NCBI GenBank assembly: GCA_034401795.1
Contig: CM067370.1
Span: forward strand, 56,565,717 to 56,629,716
DNA length: 64,000 nucleotides
DNA from: Chaetoderma sp. LZ-2023a
Lineage: Eukaryota > Mollusca > Caudofoveata > Chaetodermatida > Chaetodermatidae
Direction: 5' to 3'
Part shown: positions 12,401-25,340 of the stretch, one piece after another
Numbering within the stretch: the first letter of the stretch is position 1
Layout: every line of letters begins with the position of its first letter
The notes under the pieces: generated by a model
The model's input: only the letters and a program-made list of their open reading frames with translations
Database searches by the model: none
Told to the model about the DNA's origin: nothing
Position numbers and translations under genes: made by a program

Positions 12401-12868
12401 TATAATGTAATAGGAACTACTCCGTCACGAAAGTTCGCCTAAAGGATTCTGAAACCCTGGATCATATTCGAGAGGCGGTATCTACACAAGTAAGAAGAAG
12501 AAGAGAATCATTTTATTTTAAGAATCTTAAATCATTAGCAACTTAAAAATAAGATCATTAGCAACTGCAAGCAGATAACGACATGTATCAGTAAGTAAGC
12601 AAGGTAAATACATTCCATAAGCATGATAAAAATCTCAACATTCAAAAAATGATGATGATCATCATCATCATTTTACGAGACATAAGTGAAGACAAGTTCT
12701 TGGCTAAAATGGCTTGTTATTGCCTCTGGGGCCATGTTGGTATTGTATTACTAGTGCTTATACTTTGTTTAGTTACAATTGTTTATTTGTTTGGTTGGCA
12801 TTGTTCATTGACATTAAGCAGGACCCTGGTTAACTATGGGAGGTGCTGTGGGGCAGATAGGTTATCCC
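12401..12868. other. Inter-element spacer, copy A
   Basis: No gene is supported. It contains an AAGAAG run near 12494, an exact 20-base palindrome of ATG/CAT units near 12649-12668, and a hydrophobic open frame (12649-12906) with no recognisable family. A motif with CCGCCTCTCGAA and CTTTAGGC on the minus strand (about 12480-12435) is also found near 6225-6190, so it may be a shared short element. Confidence 0.5.
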
Positions 12869-13139
12869 CAAGATTCAAGATTATTTATTCAATAATTCCA
12901 AGATAAACGAATTCACAAATCATACCAGGTTGTCCGCCTAAGGCAGTGCCTATTGTTATGGCGGACACCTTACACACATATATACAGGTATATATAAATT
13001 AGACAAGACAGTACTTACACAAACAATTATAAATTCAGACATTACATTTACTACTTCCTTATTAACCCTTTGGCCCTTGATCCACATAAACAGTTTAAAT
13101 TTCAAAGAGGAAATATGTCAATTCGCGGGTCAAGAGGAG

Positions 13140-13217
13140 ACCACCCATCCCCACACCCCAGCACCCTCCCAACCCCCCCCCCCCCCCCCCCCACTCCAAC
13201 CCCCCCCCCCCCCCCAG
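13140..13217. repeat. Poly(C)-rich tract, copy A
   Basis: Runs of up to about 20 C separated by ACTCC and ACCCCAG. The proline-rich frames across it are artefacts. The tract is clearly shorter in copy B, as expected for slippage. Confidence 0.9.
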
Positions 13218-13649
13218 AGTTCACCACCGGTTCAATTATCTTGTCAGTCATTACAGTGGAAAGAAAAACTCCTGGAGTGGGCCTCTCTCAGTCCGCGAAC
13301 CAACATATAATACTGTAACAGGGTGTGTGTAAGAGTTAGTCACTTGGGTTATTATTATTATTATTATTTAGCGATACATATGGGTAGTAAATAAGGACAA
13401 GACAGTTACGTAACAGACAAGCACAGAACATAGTCAAGTTCAATAATATACATGGATGTCTATGATTATAGATACAACAATATACTTATAATGATGATAT
13501 ACTGTTTACAGGATGCTGGCTAATGGGGAGCATCCTTGGACAAGGGAAAGGGGATGGGTGCTCATTCTCCTGCTCGTCCTGTAGTTTGTTACTATGGTAA
13601 TTGAAATTATTATTGGATATAATAGCAAGTGGAGTCATCTAGTCATAAT

Positions 13650-13693
13650 TCTAGTAGTAGTAGTAGCAATAGTAGTAGCAATAGTAGTAGTAG
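13650..13693. repeat. (TAG)n microsatellite, copy A
   Basis: TAG/CAATAG triplet run in the LINE 3' untranslated region; its counterpart is near 24345-24387. Confidence 0.85.
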
Positions 13694-14513
13694 CATTCTT
13701 TACCTTGTTTTGTAGACGAGTCGGGCCATTTTTGAGCTGTACTGCATGAGTTAGATAATACTAGTATGTGTTAATCAAGTGGTTTTTTATTGTTTTCTTG
13801 CAGAATTTTGTTGATAGAATTTTCTCACGTGTTTCCTGTTTTGTGTTGTTCCATAGTTTAGTGGCTGCAAATGATATTCAGTGTTTTCCTATGTCTGTCC
13901 ATGTGTATTGCTCATGTAGTTTATGTCTGCTTCTAGTGTTATGTTGGTGGATGTTAAAATTGTTTATAAAGAAGGGGGCTATAGATTTGGGTAAAGTGTC
14001 GTGGTGGAAGTCTTTGACAATAGTTAGCATTTGAGATTTTCCTATGTCGGTGAGCTTAAGCAATTTTTCTGCTTTGAACATGTTTTGGCCCTCTGCTGGC
14101 CTAGAAAATAGTTTGATGCTTTTTTTTGGAGACTGAATTTTGGATATTCTGTTTTTGTATGTGTTAGTCCAAACAGCGTTGCAGTAAGTGAGGTGCGGGA
14201 GGATCAAGGTGCTGTGCAGTGTTTGAACCGTGGCCTGTGTCATATATGGTTTTAGTCTTTGGATGACACCTATTCCTCTTGCTACTTTTGCAGTAACTGT
14301 TTCGATTTGTTTGGCCCCGGTCAAGTTTTTATCTAAATATACTCCTAGGAACTTTGCATAAGGGGCCTCTTCAATTTCCTTATTGCTAATGTACAATTTT
14401 GGAACCTCTTTATTTATTAATTCTCTAGATTTTGAAAATAACATATAATTTGTTTTATCCACATTTAGTGATAATTGATTTAGTGAAAACCAGTTAGTAA
14501 TTGGGGGTCCTCA

Positions 14514-14922
14514 TCTGAAATATGGGGGTCCCATGTTTTTTTCTTAAAATAAACACAACACATTGATTAAATTATAAAGCACTTTATTAAACATGTTGAA
14601 AGCACTAGTTATGCCATGGTGTAAATACTGTTAATATTAACTATGCATAGTTTATTAACCTTTAGCGCTTAACACTTTTGGCCACCATTGTAGATCACGA
14701 AAATACCTATTTTTGAAAGTTTAACACTGGAATTACTGGCTCTAAACAGCGCCAGTCATTCCAGTGATAAATTTTCAAACATATGCATTCTGTGATCCAC
14801 AATGGTGGCTAAAATTGATCTATTGAAATGGCCCTTGTATATTTAACTAATAACATTTGAACTACATGTCAATAAACAATAGCTTAAAGCAAGTTGTACT
14901 TGTTTGTTGTTATTGTGAACCC
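14514..14922. other. hAT-gene 3' flank, copy A
   Basis: Between the LINE and the hAT-derived frame. The minus strand has AATAAA polyadenylation-type signals (near 14589-14584 and 14655-14650) downstream of the hAT-derived stop, so this is probably that gene's 3' untranslated region with a MITE in it. Copy A carries about 28 bases near 14516-14543 (around ATATGGGGGTCCCATG) that copy B lacks. Confidence 0.5.
14676..14815. mobile_element. Fold-back MITE, copy A
   Basis: Ends are inverted: TTTTGGCCACCATTGTAGATC on the left and GATCCACAATGGTGGCTAAAA on the right (imperfect). The centre, ACTGGAAT.ACTGGCTC...GCCAGTCATTCCAGT, is the same core found in the MITEs at 40038, 42418 and 43101. Confidence 0.7.
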
Positions 14923-15388
14923 TCACTTTTCCATCTTCTTCATCTTATTGAACTCTAAGACAGCCAAATTCACATTAAAGGACCCTATTTCTGGACCATT
15001 CAGCTTAACATAACGTAGCTTGTCTAACCTGTCAGATGTCATTTTGTTCCTGAGTTTGTTTTTGACCAGTGTCTGAATTGCAAATCCCCGCTCACAAGGT
15101 ACACTTGTGACAGGAATTACCATGGCAATTGATAACAGTATGCAGAGGTCAGGAAATACATCTGCATAGTCACTCAACATCACATCAAGCATGCTGAGGA
15201 ATGACAAGTGGGATTGAGAGTTGAGCACATTCTTCATCAATGGATATGTGTTCTTGCAGTTGTCCCCATTAACCGTCCCTTTGTAATGTTCCGCAAGGAC
15301 AGATAACCCTTCATTACCATGCTTAGCTAGTTGAGTTTTATCTGATGGATATGCCTTACAGTTAAAAACAACATCTAAACAGCGCAAT
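14923..15388 (-). pseudogene. hAT-derived gene 3' end (ZNF862/KIAA1586-like), copy A
   Basis: About 154 codons of the C-terminal hAT dimerisation region: KHGNEGLSVLAEHYKGT, then PVTSVPCERGFAIQTL with the CERGF signature, then NKLRNKMTSDRLDKLRYVKL and the stop. There is no upstream coding sequence because it abuts the left end of a DIRS element at 15389. The 5' exons matching this gene lie only once in the window, at 32737-34476. This copy is therefore an orphan fragment made by the tandem duplication. Confidence 0.85.
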
Positions 15389-16504
15389 GGAATACCATAG
15401 CCGCAGGTACCGAGTCAATTCCCAATCACAGTCAGATTCGTCTATTTTGCGTTTTTGTCAAAGTCGCAATTTTAGTGTGCTCAAATTTTAGTTAATTTAA
15501 GCGGTTATCGGTTGTTAGGAAGGATTACATCGGTGGCTTCATGGAGGAACTAGGAAAATCATCACAAGGGCAGGTTGTATCAATCTAGAATTTATACATT
15601 CGTGCCATAAATACTGTTTGAAATTTCCTTAAATTGGCACATTGTTTTAAAATGTTAGCCATTGTTGGAGTCGCTTCTGTACCCGTTAACTTTTAATTTA
15701 ATTCGGGTACTCGGTTAATTTCTCTTGCGACTCGGTTCCACTAAAGATGGATGCGCCCTTGGCCAAGATGGCGGCGCCCATGTATTATGTCGTTCTTGGC
15801 TTGGTGTGTCTATGCACTCTGTTTATCGCCGATTTTTAGCTTTCGCTTCATTGTCGAGGGTGTTTGTAGCGATCGGCGATGTAGCCTTGGTTATTTAACG
15901 CTAGTTAAAGGCTGAGTTGTGTGTTTTAAAAAAATTTCACTCAAAAAAGTTTCAAATATTTCCTGCCTAAGAACTTGATTATCATTAATTTAAGAGAAAG
16001 TTAATGTGTTTAAGAAATCTTAACTATCAAGTCGATTGTGCGTGTTGCTCGTCATCATTTGTCATGTGCAGCGTTTTAATTTTTCTCTGTGTTCACAGAA
16101 ACCTAAGAATCCGGACACGTTGTGCCAGAAGTGCAACAGGTTCATGAAGCGGAAGTACTTGGGACATCACTGTGTGGCGTGCGCTCAGTGTAAGGTCGGC
16201 AGCCCTTGTGATGTGTGCGTGAAGTGGTCATCGGCAATGGTGGCAGAGTTTGACAGGGATCGACGTGCGAAGCTGGAGAGGATCGCGAAGGACAAGGCAG
16301 CGAAGGTGCAGCAGGCGTCTCTTATGGGACTTGAAGGTCGTCTGAATGAACGAATGGATTCAGCGCTGGGCGTATGGGCGGCCCAGTTCAAGGCGATGTT
16401 TGACTCGTTGCAGTCCACGGTCCCGGTGAGGCAAGCTGGTGCAGGACAACCGTTAGGTGGTCCGGCTAGTTCTGCTGAGGGGCATGCACCTGCCCCTTCT
16501 CTGT
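15389..16504 (+). mobile_element. DIRS retrotransposon, left-end fragment (fossil)
   Basis: Left terminal repeat (15389-15443) plus leader and the first part of the gag-like region with its cysteine-rich N-terminus. It is identical in layout to 26054-27170 and is cut off at the duplication junction. It is a passive remnant carrying no RT or recombinase. Confidence 0.9.
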
Positions 16505-16580
16505 CTAGCTAGTTAACTATCTGAAGTTTGATTGTATTCTAGTTAGCTATAGCTAACTATGGTTAGGAATCGAACTTGAC

Positions 16581-16871
16581 CAGGGGTGACAGCTGACATC
16601 TACTATTTACACCATCAGAACATATTCATAACTGAGCTCCCGATACAGGGCCTGACACTCAGAGTGAGTTCTTTTACATCCCCCATGGCACAGGCACCAT
16701 ACCAGAGGGGACCAACGGCTTTACGACCCCTCCGAAGGACGTGTCAGTTGAATGACGTATGGAAGGGTGCAGGTTTTTATACATTGATCGCATGCCTGAA
16801 CACGGGATCGAACCTGGTAGAATTCCAAGCATGTGCGGAAAACAGTTTTGCCAACCGAGCCAATGCACCAA
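16581..16871 (-). mobile_element. tRNA-headed SINE, copy B
   Basis: Duplicate of the SINE at 5885-6175 with A and B boxes at the corresponding places (offset 10696). It lies about 75 bases right of the duplication junction. Confidence 0.6.
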
Positions 16872-16957
16872 AGATACTCCATGTTTGGAGGTTTGCCTAA
16901 AGGGAACCTTCGAGAGGCGGAATTTACATAACAAGAACAAGAACATCTACAAATGTT

Positions 16958-17314
16958 GCCTTCATTTTGAGTGAGACTATTGCAGAAGCCAAAGATACAA
17001 AAAGTGATCAACACATAGTATTCATGGATGCCAGCAAAGCCTTTGATATTGTTAATCACAAAGGACTACTTAACACCATGTATAACCAGGGAATAACAGG
17101 GAAACTATGGGCAATTGTTAGCAACATGTACACATATATAACATCAGCTGTTAAATGGAGTGGTAACATTTCCAAAACAATCACTGAGAGCCAAGGAATC
17201 AGACAGGGTGGTGAATCATCTGCTGATCTATTTAACAGCTGCAGTAATCCATTACTAAGAAAATATGAAGACCATTCAGCTGGTTTCAGAATTGGAAATA
17301 TTTCAACATGTGCT
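16958..17314 (+). mobile_element. LINE RT palm segment, copy B (left part)
   Basis: Duplicate of 6262-6618 with the same DASKAFD and GIRQGGESSADLF motifs and the same interruption. Confidence 0.85.
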
Positions 17315-18748
17315 GTCATGTTGAAGATTTCCCGATCCTCTTCGCTCACTTATTTGTGGGCTCCTCCTTCGTCGGTACAACCTTGTATGTTTGGTTGCTG
17401 CGACAACCGGTTATATTGACGAAGATGGAGCGCGACACTAGCTCGCCTCGCAGGTACAGAGACCTGACGATATTTATAGAAGTGCCTGGGCCTGATCAGA
17501 CTGCGCGTTTCAGAGTGGTTGGTTCGACACGGTGGTCTTCCGTGTTCTCCAGAGTAACAACGAACTACACCAAACTTTTGCCTTGGATTACACTCAAGGT
17601 GATCGTTTTATTTCTAGCTTTAACTGTGTAATAAAATCTACAAAGTTTGGCAATTTATGCTATTACCAGTTTCCGTATTTACAGCAATAAATAAATGCAA
17701 TTAATGTTTCCTAAGCTTCCCCAACTTCAACCAGCTCTTGCCTACTTAAAACCATTCAGCAAGAGCGTTTCACAAGGTGCGAGGCGGACCAAACTCTCGA
17801 TTAAAGTTAAAGTCCCCCTTATATACTATCTCAGTTTCTATTCTCCCTCCATCTTGGTTTCGCACCGCCGGAGGTTGCTCTGATTCTCATTGGATTATGA
17901 CATCACTTTGACTAATCAAAACTCCAACCCTCCCTCCCCGGGAGGGTGCTTTCTACCTAGCACTTGCGGTTTGGCTGGTCCTTGAGTGATGGGATCTGTC
18001 ATCCCCCTCACTTTATTTTAGAATTCCAGCTGGCTTCCCATGTCATTCCTGACGAATGACCTGCCCAGAATGACGAATGCTTGTTTGATAACAAGGCTTG
18101 CTGGTGGATTAGCACGCCTCTACGATTTAAATGTTTTGGATAATAACTTTCGATTGTGTCCTAGCACGCCTCTACAATTGATATGTTTTTGATAATAACT
18201 TTCGATTGTGTACCTAATGCCTACAGGACGCTACGATGTCCATGTCATGTTCATTACCTATTAGTCAACAACTTGTAGAATGCTAGAGTTAATCGGCACA
18301 CGAGTTACCATTCCTCATAGCCGGATTATTTTCGGCTTATCTTGTCCCACGCTTCCGTGAGAACGCAGACCGCTATGTAACTAACTAAGTCCGTTTGTCC
18401 TATCTAATCCCTTTGATTGATTCCGACCTGGTGCTAACCATCATGAGTCATACTCGATTCAGTTTCTACGAAACTGTACCTGCGCGCTAGCTGACGTACC
18501 TACTGCCAGTTATCCAGTGCTGATAATATATATCCAAATAATAAGGTGCTGGTAATACATCTAAATAACGATGATGATCAGTGCTGGTAACATATCTAAC
18601 CATAGCCGCTGATCCGTACATCTTAATATACATGGTGACATAGTCTATTAGCTCACCTGGTATTCACACGTGAATTTCACTCGGGACTTATTCGTACATA
18701 TAAGATGTCCAGCGGGGTCATGACTTCCCACAAGACAATCCCATATCT
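17315..18748. mobile_element. 1.4-kb insertion, possibly a solo LTR, copy B
   Basis: Duplicate of 6619-8052, same ends and same internal direct repeats. Confidence 0.45.
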
Positions 18749-19996
18749 ACAATGTGTGCAGATGATCTTGCTCTGACGGCTACCACTCCAACCTCAATAC
18801 AACTTCTTCCCAATGAAGCACAGATAGACGAAGCTAATGAATTCTACCTCTTCAGCAGTACTAAAACAAAACACATGGCAATGAGAAGTACAGAAGCAGC
18901 ATCCCTAATACTCAATGGTGAACAGCTCAGTAATACAAAGGAAGAGACACATCTCGGAGTAGTTAGAACATCAGATGCCAGTAACAAGCGCGCAACAGAG
19001 GCTAAAACTGGATCATCAAGAAAGGCAGCATATTCACTCATGGGAGCAGGCCTACATGGATTAAATGGTTTGAATCCATTAACCTCAAAATAGCTCCATT
19101 ACATCTATGTGACCCCCATTCTTCTACATGGTCTTGAGGGTCTTATACTCACTCAGACTGAACTTGAAAAGCTGGAGAATTTCTATCGGTCACAACTGAA
19201 GCTTACATACTCTTAGGAACCCTACCAATTGAGGAAGACTGCACAAAAGAATACTAAACTTCTTCATACAAATGCTACATCGTCAAAATTTTGTTGAAAG
19301 AGAGGTTCTAGAAGGACAACTGGCTGTGAAACTACCATCACCCAATAGCCGGACTGTAAAGCTAAAGAAAATCATTCAGCGGTATGAACTACCTTCCGCA
19401 TACTCCCTTCTAGCAAACACCCCTACTAAGGCAACATGGAAGAAGACAGTCATGTCAAATGTAAACAACTACTGGGAAAACAAACTAAAGGACGAAGCTG
19501 CAAATAAAAGCACTCTACAGTACTTGAACGTGGATACCTATAAGATCGGTGTACCACACATAGCATGGAGAAGCTGCGAGACAGATAAAACCTCAGTCTA
19601 CAAAGCTACAGTGAAAGTAAGACTACTCGTGCAGAGATATCATCTCTTCGGAGGACCAAACAGGAACAGAGGACGAGCAGTAAAATATCAGCTATGCAGC
19701 TATCACAGAGAAGATCTGCAGCACTTCCTTATCGACTGGCAAGAGCTAGAGCATGTCAGACATCCATATCTCATAAAAATACGAAAACTACTAAAGCGAC
19801 TCAACATCAGCATGAACAGTGAGCACTACATGCAGGCTATTCTAGATGCTAGCAAGCTATCAGACACCAATCTAGAAACATTCGAAAATTTATCAAGAGA
19901 ACTCTGCTACAGTCTACACTTAAAACGTTCATCACTTATGAACACATCATCTGTTGGAACTCTGTTAACCTATTAAAATCAATCTAAAAAACTCTA
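18749..19996 (+). mobile_element. LINE RT thumb and C-terminal region, copy B (right part)
   Basis: Duplicate of 8053-9300, including the premature TAG at 19091-19093. That stop therefore predates the duplication. Confidence 0.85.
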
Positions 19997-20122
19997 ATGA
20001 ACTACACATTTAAAGTCACAACAGCTGATAAATCCTGCGGTTTGAACATTGACATGCGACGAAAATTCAATAGTCAATTCCTTGTGTATAGATCTATACA
20101 CCTAGTGAGATGTGTACAGTTA

Positions 20123-20169
20123 GTTGTTGTTGTTGTTGTTGTTGTTGTTGCTGTTGTTGTTGTTGTTGT
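20123..20169. repeat. (TTG)n microsatellite, copy B
   Basis: Duplicate of the run at 9427-9473, apparently of the same length. Confidence 0.9.
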
Positions 20170-20171
20170 TT

Positions 20172-23106
20172 GGATCATCCTCCCCTTGATAGGAGCATCC
20201 TTGTACAGTGGTCCATATAAGTCTATTAACACAAAAGTCTAATTAATTAGTTAAAGCACACGTACGGTTAATAGTGTTCCATTCGTCTATGTTACATACA
20301 TGCAAGTCCAAGCATAAGGGTCCAATGTACAAGTCCTATATAGCTGGTATGTGAAGTATTTCGCACAGCGCTGTTATGGTAGTAGGTTGATAAGGAAGAA
20401 CCTACCACAGTGCAGATTATAGCAGAGTCTTCTAGTGAGGTGTTAAATGTTGAGAAGCAAGTCATGGCAATTTGGCAGGACGTCTGTAGTGGTCAGGGCA
20501 GTACAGTCAATGATGAGTTGTAGTAGCAGGTTGTCGTCTCCACAGAGGTGTATCCATACTGCAGGACCCAGTGCATCTATAAGCAGTGCCTTCAGTTCTG
20601 ACAGATATTGTCATCTATGTGAATGTAAGGCTCCGCAATGCATCAGAAAATGTGAGTAGTCCTCTTCTGCTGATTGACAAAGGCGACATATAGAGGTGAC
20701 ACCGTTCCGACTGAACTTGCTAAGTGTAGACTGAACCAGGTATGTTCCGGTGATAAGACATGCTTTGATCACGCTTCTTTTAACATCCTTTGTATCATCC
20801 TCGACTGATTGTACTGATGGGTGGAGCTCTCCAATTGACAGAATGCTAACATCAAGATTTGCTAATGTGCTTTTCAGGCTACATTCGTCCTGTAGTATTC
20901 CATTCCAGTAGTTGTCAACGGCATGGTATACAGATGATTTCCAGGCAGTCTTGGTCAGTGTGTTCTGAATAAGTTCTACTGTTAGTGGTAGGTCATACTC
21001 AAGGAGTAGCTTGTTTATGTATGTGAACCAGCTTCCCACGTTTTCTGCTTTCAGTGCCAGTTGTCGTACAAGGATGTTCACAATAGCCTCATTATGGCTT
21101 CTAAGTATGTTTCCTAATGTTGTTAATTGTCTTAGATGCAGGTCGGCTGTAAGCGGTCGTGCACCAAGTAGTATTATACGCCACACTTGGCAGTACATGT
21201 TGGAAGTGCTTGGATTTTTCTCAGGATATCAACAAAGAAGTTCTCTAGCAAGTAGAGTTGTTTTTTCTGCAGAACGAACACCTCGAGACCGTACATTGAG
21301 CATGGGATGACATACAGCGACAATATGCGGTAGCATGTCTTTGGCGATATTCTGTTTGTACCATGGAGGCCTGTACCGGTGAGGCGATACAGTGTTCTTC
21401 TTGCGCATGATATGCGGTCCTGAACGTTAACACTCTGTTCTTGTGAGAAGGTACGGATTAATCCTAGATGTGTAGCTGTTGGTGATACTGGTACATCTAT
21501 GTGACTGAGGTGCCATTGCATTGTTGAGAGATGTGTTGCAGGTCTGGTTTACGTTTGAGGATAATTGTTGATTTCTCTGGGTGAATGTTATATCGTTCTC
21601 GAACTGAGTACTGATAGGCTATGCCGAGCATACATTGTAGTTCTTCACTTGACGTGCTAATAAGGGTTACATCGTCTGCGACAGTTGGGCATCCCATGTA
21701 TTGAGTACCTATGAACATCCCAAGCTGTGCTGACTCGAATTGGTTAAGTAAGCCGTTGATATATACTTTGTATAATCCGGTGGAGAGGATCCCTCATTGA
21801 CGAACTCCTTACTGAATTGGGAATGGCTGATGTAGGCAACTTTTCCATTTTACTGTCGCTGTTAATCCAGAATACAGGTTATCAATAGTCTGTAGCAGAT
21901 GAAGATTGATACCCTGTTCTTACAGCTTACACTTTAGTGATGAATGATCTACGATGTCAAATGCTTTTTGGGTGTCGAGTAATGCAATATATTGAGAACT
22001 GCCCTGATCCTTGCATTCGCGCATGGTTTCTGAGAGTACAAGCCCAGCCATGATGGGGGATAATCATTTAGTGAAGCCAAATTGTAAGCTTGATTGGGAT
22101 GTTGGTAGCCGAAATGTGATCTTTTCTAAGATGACATGTTCAAAGATCTTCCCGATTATTGAAGTTACTGTTATACCTCAGTAATTGCTTGGATCAGACT
22201 GGTCCTTTCCACGCTTATGGACAGGTGTTATTATTCCACTTTTGAATATGGCAGGGATTTGTTTTGTGGCTATTATAGTGTTGAACAGTCGCGTTAGGTG
22301 AGGAACAATTATGTTATCAGCATTGCAAAAATGTTCTGCAGAGAGAGTGAGCGCATCTGGAGATTTTCCGGCATGAAGTTGCGAAATTGCGGTGGTGGTC
22401 TCACTAGTTTTAACGATAGGGCATTCCTGATAATTCTGGCTGTAGCTTTGCTGAGGAAGCTTCAGGTCTTGACTTGTTTGCTCTTGATAGTCTTGGTCGA
22501 ATTTTGCATTATGAGAGGGTACTGCAAGGTCCTCGTAAAAAGCTGCAAAGCCGCGACACTGTTCCTGTACGTTTGTTGTATGTACCCCCATCAATGGTGA
22601 GGGAGTCTACTTCACTGCGCTTCGCTCTGACTCTGTTGATGAGTTTATAGAAATTTAACAAATCCTGTTCAGCCATTATCCTGTCATAGAATGATTTTCG
22701 TTCAACCGTGACTTCAGTCCTCTGTTGGGAACGTAATTGTTTGCTTAGATGTCTGCGTTCATATGGAGTGGCTGGTCTGATCCTGGCCTACCTTCGTCTA
22801 ACCAGTATTTATGGAGTTCCTTCCCATGCATTAGTAGTTTCATCATTTCAGGCGATGCTTTCCACTTAGGGCCATTTATTTTGACCTGCTTTGTTGGAAC
22901 TATTCTTCTTGTAGTATGTGCTATGGCATTCTGGATGCCACTGATGATATCGTTTCGGGGTAGAGTATTGAGATTTGTTGTTTACTTTGTCCAGTTCCTC
23001 TGCCAGTGCGATCTGATATTCGCGCTTGTCCACTTTTGACCATTCCAATTTGTGAATAGATGCCGACTTTCTCTTAATTGTTTAGTCTGATATGTACAGT
23101 TAACGT
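20172..23106 (-). mobile_element. LINE (I/Jockey-like), opposite strand, copy B
   Basis: Duplicate of 9476-12400 with the same domain order and shared stops. Private differences include 9 extra bases near 20390 (ATAAGGAAG) in the 3' part, several single-base changes (for example a Lys-to-Glu difference in the C-terminal domain near 20827), and one extra C near 22588 that shortens the upstream open frame relative to copy A. Confidence 0.85.
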
Positions 23107-23572
23107 TATAATGTAATAGGAACTACTCCGTCACGAAAGTTCGCCTAAAGGATTCTGAAACCCTGGATCATATTCGAGAGGCGGTATCTACACAAGTAAG
23201 AAGAAGAAGAGAATCATTTTATTTTAAGAATCTTAAATCATTAGCAACTTAAAAATAAGATCATTAGCAACTGCAAGCAGATAACGACATGTATCAGTAA
23301 GTAAGCAAGGTAAATACATTCCATAAGCATGATAAAAATCTCAACATTCAAAAAATGATGATGATCATCATCATCATTTTACGAGACATAAGTGAAGACA
23401 AATTCTTGGCTAAAATGGCTTGTTATTGCCTCTGGGGCCATGTTGGTATTGTATTACTAGTGCTTATACTTTGTTTAGTTACAATTGTTTATTTGTTTGG
23501 TTGGCATTGTTCATTGACATTAAGCAGGACCCTGGTTAACTATGGGAGGTGCTGTGGGGCAGATAGGTTATC
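23107..23572. other. Inter-element spacer, copy B
   Basis: Duplicate of 12401-12868, with the same ATG/CAT palindrome and no supported gene. Confidence 0.5.
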
Positions 23573-25207
23573 CCCAAGATTCAAGATTCAAGATTATTTA
23601 TTCAATAATTCCAAGATAAACGAATTCACAAATCATACCAGGTTGTCCGCCTAAGGCAGTGCCTATTGTTATGGCGGACACCTTACACACATATATACAG
23701 GTATATATAAATTAGACAAGACAGTACTTACACAAACAATTATAAATTCAGACATTACATTTACTACTTCCTTATTAACCCTTTGGCCCTTGATCCACAT
23801 AAACAGTTTAAATTTCAAAGAGGAAATATGTCAATTCGCGGGTCAAGAGGAGACCACCCATCCCCCCCCCAGCACCCTCCCAACCCCCCCCACTCCAACC
23901 CCCCCCAGAGTTCACCACCGGTTCAATTATCTTGTCAGTCATTACAGTGGAAAGAAAAACTCCTGGAGTGGGCCTCTCTCAGTCCGCGAACCAACATATA
24001 ATACTGTAACAGGGTGTGTGTAAGAGTTAGTCACTTGGGTTATTATTATTATTATTATTATTTAGCGATACATATGGGTAGTAAATAAGGACAAGACAGT
24101 TACGTAACAGACAAGCACAGAACATAGTCAAGTTCAATAATATACATGGATGTCTATGATTATAGATACAACAATATACTTATAATGATGATATACTGTT
24201 TACAGGATGCTGGCTAATGGGGAGCATCCTTGGACAAGGGAAAGGGGATGGGTGCTCATTCTCCTGCTCGTCCTGTAGTTTGTTACTATGGTAATTGGAA
24301 TTATTATTGGATATAATAGCAAGTGGAGTCATCTAGTCATAATTCTAGTAGTAGTAGTAGCAATAGTAGTAGCAATAGTAGTAGTAGCATTCTTTACCTT
24401 GTTTTGTAGACGAGTCGGGCCATTTTTGAGCTGTACTGCATGAGTTAGATAATACTAATATGTGTTAATCAAGTGGTTTTTTATTGTTTTCTTGCAGAAT
24501 TTTGTTGATAGAATTTTCTCACGTGTTTCCTGTTTTGTGTTGTTCCATAGTTTAGTGGCTGCAAATGATATTCGGTGTTTTCCTATGTCTGTCCATGTGT
24601 ATTGCTCATGTAGTTTATGTCTGCTTCTAGTGTTATGTTGGTGGATGTTAAAATTGTTTATAAAGAAGGGGGCTATAGATTTGGGTAAAGTGTCGTGGTG
24701 GAAGTCTTTGACAATAGTTAGCATTTGAGATTTTCCTATGTCGGTGAGCTTAAGCAATTTTTCTGCTTTGAACATGTTTTGGCCCTCTGCTGGCCTAGAA
24801 AATAGTTTGATGCTTTTTTTTGGAGACTGAATTTTGGATATTCTGTTTTTGTATGTGTTAGTCCAAACAGCGTTGCAGTAAGTGAGGTGCGGGAGGATCA
24901 AGGTGCTGTGCAGTGTTTGAACCGTGGCCTGTGTCATATATGGTTTTAGTCTTTGGATGACACCTATTCCTCTTGCTACTTTTGCAGTAACGGTTTCGAT
25001 TTGTTTGACCCCGGTCAAGTTTTTATCTAAATATACTCCTAGGAACTTTGCATAAGGGGCCTCTTCAATTTCCTTATTGCTAATGTACAATTTTGGAACC
25101 TCTTTATTTATTAATTCTCTGGATTTTGAAAATAACATATAATTTGTTTTATCCACATTTAGTGATAATTGATTTAGTGAAAACCAGTTAGTAATTGGGG
25201 GTCCTCA
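23573..25207 (-). mobile_element. CR1/L2-like LINE, 5'-truncated, copy B
   Basis: Duplicate of 12869-14513. The frame 25156-24455 (233 residues) is uninterrupted through the RT C-terminus to HRISFAATKLWNN and its natural stop. The base at 24574 keeps the CGA arginine codon that is TGA in copy A (13880). Confidence 0.85.
23858..23908. repeat. Poly(C)-rich tract, copy B
   Basis: Shorter counterpart of 13140-13217. Confidence 0.9.
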
Positions 25208-25340
25208 TCTTAAAATAAACACAACACATTGATTAAATTATAAAGCACTTTATTAAACATGTTGAAAGCACTAGTTATGCCACGGTGTAAATACTGTTAA
25301 TATTAACTATGCATAGTTTATTAACCTTTAGCGCTTAACA

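Larger units (their letters stand above)
12869..14513 (-). mobile_element. CR1/L2-like LINE, 5'-truncated, copy A
   Basis: The 3' end is marked by ATTCAAG units (two here, three in copy B). The coding part begins inside RT with NWFSLNQLSLNVDKTNYMLF at about 14505-14440, just after the catalytic box. It runs through FLGVYLDKNLTG, QRLKPYMTQATV and HLTYCNAVW to the NTRSRHKLHEQ terminal motif. In copy A the frame ends at 13878 because of a TGA. In copy B it continues 39 residues to the natural end. 3' untranslated sequence of about 900 bases holds poly(C), ATT and TAG microsatellites. A typical 5'-truncated insertion. Confidence 0.85.
5809..16504 (+). repeat. Tandem duplication, copy A (10.7 kb)
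   Basis: This block recurs directly downstream as copy B. The offset is 10696 at the left end, 10705-10706 in the middle and 10665 at the right end, so only small indels separate them. Indels seen: 9 bp near 9692 (extra in B), about 28 bp near 14516 (extra in A), one ATTCAAG unit near 12880, and different poly(C) and ATT lengths. Single-base differences are few. The A/B junction at 16504/16505 joins DIRS sequence (CTTCTCTGT) to CTAGCTAGTTAAC, with at most one base of homology. That favours a non-homologous duplication over unequal crossing-over, or else an assembly join. Confidence 0.95.

Noticed and set aside
12649-12906. Hydrophobic 85-residue membrane protein
   Set aside because: The frame has no recognised family, begins in an ATG/CAT palindrome, and changes its end between copies A and B.
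13070-13318. Proline-rich small proteins
   Set aside because: They are translations of a poly(C) tract whose length differs between the two duplicate copies.
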